DNA of 64,000 nt from JAFGJQ01 sp964586145 (lineage in GTDB: Bacteria; Planctomycetota; Phycisphaerae; UBA1845): the NCBI GenBank assembly GCA_964586145.1, contig CAZPHH010000006.1:25355-89354 (forward strand). The letters run 5' to 3'. The notes under the pieces are model-generated. The model worked only from the letters and a program-made list of their open reading frames with translations, was not told the DNA's origin and did not search any database. This document shows positions 60,943-64,000 of this stretch, piece by piece (the stretch's first letter is position 1; every line of letters begins with the position of its first letter). Both the position numbers and the translations under genes were made by a program.

Positions 60943-63900
60943 ATGTTGCGTCCCGTATCCGCCTTTGTCGCCGTTCTGCCGCTCATTTACGCCGCGCAGG
61001 CGCCGGGGGCGGCGCCGCTGGTTGCGTCTGACGAGCTGGCCGGTCCGTTCTCATATTTCGCGGAATCCAGCGATGTTGTCGGGTTCAAGGATGCGCCGGA
61101 AGGGTTCCAGCTTATCAATGACGGTTCGCTCCTCTCCGGATTCGGACAGTTCTCCCTCGCGGCCGGCGATCCTCCGTGGGCGATGGATGTCCGCGTCAAG
61201 ACGTTGCACAAGGATCGCTTGCCGATTTTCGAGTATGGATTCCGGCGAGATGGCGTGGATTACGCCTTCCGCGCCTGGGGCCTGACGCCGGGGCTCGATC
61301 CGCGGGAGCCGCTTGTTGCGTATGTCGAGGCCACGGTTCGGAATCCCGGGCCCGCTCCGGCCGTGGCCGGGCTGCGGGCGGATTTCGGGCCGATCCGCGA
61401 AGCTCGCCGAAAGCCCTGGCCCTGCGCGGAGTGGTATCGCGACCGGTTCCTGGACGCCCAGGCGTACGCCGTGGACGGTCCGGCTCGGGTCGCGGACGGG
61501 CAGGCGTGGCGAGCCGGGCACCTGGTTTTCGCGTACTCGGGTACGCCGAAAGCCGAATCCGACGGTGCTGCCGTGACGTACCGGCTCGAGTTGAAGCCCG
61601 GGGCCGTCGAGACGGTCGAGTTTCGCATCCCGTATGTTCCGATCGCCGAGGCACACAAGCCGCACGTCGAGCAGGTGGGCAAACTCACGTTCGCGGAGGC
61701 GTTTGCGCAGGCGGAGCGATTCTGGCAAGACCTGCTGGTAAGCGCCATGCAGATTGACCTGCCCGAGCCGAAGGTCGCGGAAACCCAGCAGGCCGGCCTG
61801 TGCTACCTGCTGTGCGCCCGCGATGTCGACGTCACCGGCCGGCAGTTCGTGCAGAAGGTCAACGAGTTCCAGTATGACCATTTTTACCCGCGCGATTCCG
61901 CGTACATCGTCCGCGTGTACGACATGTACGGCCTGCACGACATTGCGAGGCAGACCCTGCAGTCGTACCTCGTGCGCGGCGCGGACGGGGCCGTGCAGAA
62001 GTTCCTCCGCATGAAGCAGCATCCGGACGACTGGGGCCAGTCACTCTGGACGCTGGGCGCGCATTTTCGCACCACGGGCGACGTGGAGTTTGCGCGGGAG
62101 GTGCTGCCGGGCATCGCCCCGCACGTCGATGATTTCGAGAGCAGCGTCGGCGGCGACCCGCTGGGGCTCTGGCCGGTGGCGGGGCCGTATGACAACGAAC
62201 TGATCGACGGGCACTACACCGGGCACAACTTCTGGGCCGTGCTCGGGCTGGGCGAGGTGGCGAACCTGGCCCGGGCCGCAGGGGACAACTCCCTGGCGGA
62301 CCGCGCGGAGACGCTGCTGGCGGCGTTCCGGCCGGTGCTGCTCAAGCGGCTGGAGATGCTGACGGCGCAGACGGAAGGGTACATTCCGCCGGGCCTGGAC
62401 GACCCGGCTGCCGGATACGACTGGGAGAACGCAACGGGCGGTGTCTACCCGTTCGGCGTGCTGCCACCGGATCACCCCTGGGCGCAGGCCACCGTGCGCA
62501 CGGTGCGGGAGTACAAGTGGCGGGAGGGCATCGCCACCTGGGGGCCCAACGGCTGGCTTCTCAAGCAGAAATCGCAGCAGGGTGGCGAGGTGATCCCCGG
62601 CTCTTTGCACCACTACCAGACGTTCAACACCACGCAGGCCATGCTGGCGATGGGCATGCAGCGGGAGGTGCTGGAAGACCTCTACGGCGTGCTGGCCCAC
62701 ACCTCGTCGACGCATGCCGGTTTTGAGATGAGCATGAACCCCTGGGGCACGCGCGATCCGGGCGGCAATTTCCCGCCGCACGGCTGGTTCGCCGCCCGCT
62801 ACTGCGAGCTGCTCCGGAACATGCTGGTACGCGAGGAGGGGGGCGTGCTCCACCTGGCGTCAGCGCTCTCGCCGCGCTGGGTCCGGCCGGGTGACGTGAT
62901 CCGCGTGACCGGCGCCCCAACGAACTTCGGCACGCTCTCCATGACTGTGCATTCGCTGGACGACGGTGCGGAGCTGACGCTGGAGTCCACGTGGCGCACC
63001 GCGCCGGAGAAGCTCGTGTTCCACGTGCCCTGGTTCCTCACCATCGAGTCGGCGGAGGCGACCGGCGCGTCGGTCGACAAAGAGAACGGTCTTGTGGTGC
63101 TGCCGCCGGATGCGGGCACGTGCCGCCTGCGCTGGACGTGGAAAGAGACGCCCGATCTCAGCTACCAGCGCGCCGTGCATTTGTGGCTGAGCAAGCAGTA
63201 CGACGCCCGGCCGGAGACGGACCGGAACTTCCTGTTCCCGCGGCCGGTGCGGCCGGTGCTGATGAACGTGCATCGCATCTTTACGGACGCGTACGAACTG
63301 CGGCTGGCGTCCGGGTCGGGCGTCGGCGTGGTCTTCTTCACCCTGGACGGCAGCGATCCCACGCTGAAATCCCCGCGCTACGAGCGCCCGGTGCCCATTA
63401 CGGACACGACCACCGTGCGGGCCGTCGAGGTCTGGTCGGACGGGCGGACCAGCGAGCCGGCCATCATCACGCTGGCCAAGGTGACGTGCCGGGAGCCGGA
63501 GGCGCCGCTGAGGGCGGCGGACCGGTTCGTCCCCGGAGTCATCCTGGAGGTCTGGGACGGCGTGTTCCGCAAGCTGGCGGACTTTTTGGAGACGCCGCCG
63601 GCCGAAACGCGACCGGTCGCCCATGTGGATCTGCGGGAGGCGGGCCGGGACAAGCCGTTCGGCGCCCGGTACACCGGATACCTGCGCGTCCCGGCGGACG
63701 GTGTGTATGCCATTACCGTCGGCTCGGACGACGGCAGTGCGCTGTGGCTCGGCGACGACATGGTCGTCGACAACGACGGTCCCCATCGGTACACCGAGGT
63801 CACCGGCGAGCGGGCCCTGCGCGCGGGCTACCACCGCTTCACGCTGGGCTACTTTGAGAGCGGTGGCGCCCAATACCTGCGTCTCTTCTGGATCGGCCCC

Positions 63901-63951
63901 GACGGCCAGCGCCGGCCCATGCCCTCCGAGGCGTTTGTGCGCGAGAAGTAA
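60943..63951 (+). CDS. Large secreted glycosidase-like protein with chitobiase-C-like and PA14 domains
   Basis: 1002 residues with a signal peptide (about 1-22). Residues about 30-220 are beta-rich; about 230-640 look like an alpha/alpha-barrel glycosidase ('FQYDHFYPRDSAYIVRVYDM', 'DDWGQSLWTLGAHFRTTGD', 'GPYDNELIDGHYTGHNFWAV', 'THAGFEMSMNPWGTRD'), candidate acidic catalytic residues included. Then a beta domain, a chitobiase/hexosaminidase C-terminal-type domain ('GVGVVFFTLDGSDPTLKSPRYE', about 785-840) and a PA14 carbohydrate-binding domain ('YTGYLRVPADGVYAITVGSDDGSALWLGDD', about 910-990). The precise GH family and substrate are unknown. Start ATG 60943 follows GAGGAG. Confidence 0.75.
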   Translation: MLRPVSAFVAVLPLIYAAQAPGAAPLVASDELAGPFSYFAESSDVVGFKDAPEGFQLINDGSLLSGFGQFSLAAGDPPWAMDVRVKTLHKDRLPIFEYGFRRDGVDYAFRAWGLTPGLDPREPLVAYVEATVRNPGPAPAVAGLRADFGPIREARRKPWPCAEWYRDRFLDAQAYAVDGPARVADGQAWRAGHLVFAYSGTPKAESDGAAVTYRLELKPGAVETVEFRIPYVPIAEAHKPHVEQVGKLTFAEAFAQAERFWQDLLVSAMQIDLPEPKVAETQQAGLCYLLCARDVDVTGRQFVQKVNEFQYDHFYPRDSAYIVRVYDMYGLHDIARQTLQSYLVRGADGAVQKFLRMKQHPDDWGQSLWTLGAHFRTTGDVEFAREVLPGIAPHVDDFESSVGGDPLGLWPVAGPYDNELIDGHYTGHNFWAVLGLGEVANLARAAGDNSLADRAETLLAAFRPVLLKRLEMLTAQTEGYIPPGLDDPAAGYDWENATGGVYPFGVLPPDHPWAQATVRTVREYKWREGIATWGPNGWLLKQKSQQGGEVIPGSLHHYQTFNTTQAMLAMGMQREVLEDLYGVLAHTSSTHAGFEMSMNPWGTRDPGGNFPPHGWFAARYCELLRNMLVREEGGVLHLASALSPRWVRPGDVIRVTGAPTNFGTLSMTVHSLDDGAELTLESTWRTAPEKLVFHVPWFLTIESAEATGASVDKENGLVVLPPDAGTCRLRWTWKETPDLSYQRAVHLWLSKQYDARPETDRNFLFPRPVRPVLMNVHRIFTDAYELRLASGSGVGVVFFTLDGSDPTLKSPRYERPVPITDTTTVRAVEVWSDGRTSEPAIITLAKVTCREPEAPLRAADRFVPGVILEVWDGVFRKLADFLETPPAETRPVAHVDLREAGRDKPFGARYTGYLRVPADGVYAITVGSDDGSALWLGDDMVVDNDGPHRYTEVTGERALRAGYHRFTLGYFESGGAQYLRLFWIGPDGQRRPMPSEAFVREK

Positions 63952-63982
63952 GTGCCGGTGCTCCGTTTGCCCGGCCCTCTCT

Positions 63983-64000
63983 TTTGTGGGACCGGCTTTC
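63983..64000 (+). repeat. Copy of the TTTGTGGGACCGGCTTTC repeat, cut by the window edge
   Basis: Matches the copy at 23930-23947 in all but one or two positions. Its palindromic partner would lie outside the window. Confidence 0.5.

Overview
The window is GC-rich, densely coded, and reads as a Gram-negative bacterium of the Planctomycetota (Phycisphaerae-like) type. This placement is an inference. It rests on envelope genes (type II secretion operon, LptE- and BamD-like lipoproteins, capsule export), on several small planctomycete-style proteins (a CLRCGY zinc-ribbon membrane protein, a CxxxQCHG secreted protein, a Lys/Ala-rich tail protein), on a long LeuRS, and on many secreted or lipid-anchored proteins. 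No rRNA is present to confirm it.

Layout. 1-9845 (minus) is a type II secretion operon read F-G-H-I-J-K-L-M-D; the secretin GspD runs off the left edge and no GspE is in view. 10245-13876 (minus) holds an M14 peptidase lipoprotein, accA, galE and a small conserved gene. 13986-19819 (plus) holds a secreted heme-motif-like protein, trpB, a HEAT lipoprotein, a zinc dehydrogenase and pgeF. 19998-29689 mixes a GH20 hexosaminidase, a frameshifted macro-domain gene, an orphan histidine kinase, two lipoproteins, an SMP-30-like lipoprotein, a DUF4097 lipoprotein and a NUDIX hydrolase. 29907-33061 holds a lone receiver domain, rpsO and pnp, closed by a clear terminator. 33472-39625 is an accessory patch: an AAA ATPase/DUF4276 (Toprim-like) pair whose second gene has an in-frame stop, a zinc-ribbon protein, a histone-H1-like tail protein, tRNA-Arg(TCG), an LD-carboxypeptidase and a PD-(D/E)XK nuclease. 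After a repeat-rich spacer come leuS (minus) and a capsule/EPS locus (ExeA-type ATPase divergent from Wza-like protein, BY-kinase and glycosyltransferase). 49267-53461 (minus) is a peroxide-defence cluster: PerR/Fur, rubrerythrin, a rubredoxin-GltS FMN-domain fusion and a diheme peroxidase. 53702-55809 is a flotillin/YqiJ pair. 55810-56952 is a non-coding kilobase with hairpins and a broken Avd-like four-helix-bundle remnant. 56953-60720 is a BamD-like/LptE/FtsH cluster, and 60943-63951 is a large secreted glycosidase-like protein with chitobiase-C-like and PA14 domains.

Most noteworthy: (1) the AAA + DUF4276 pair, a PARIS-like candidate conflict system with a TAA inside the putative effector; (2) the Avd-like remnant beside a three-way-junction palindrome, possibly the scar of a diversity-generating retroelement; (3) the poly-G frameshift in the macro-domain gene; (4) the rubredoxin-GltS fusion inside a peroxide operon; (5) several families of dispersed palindromes in spacers.
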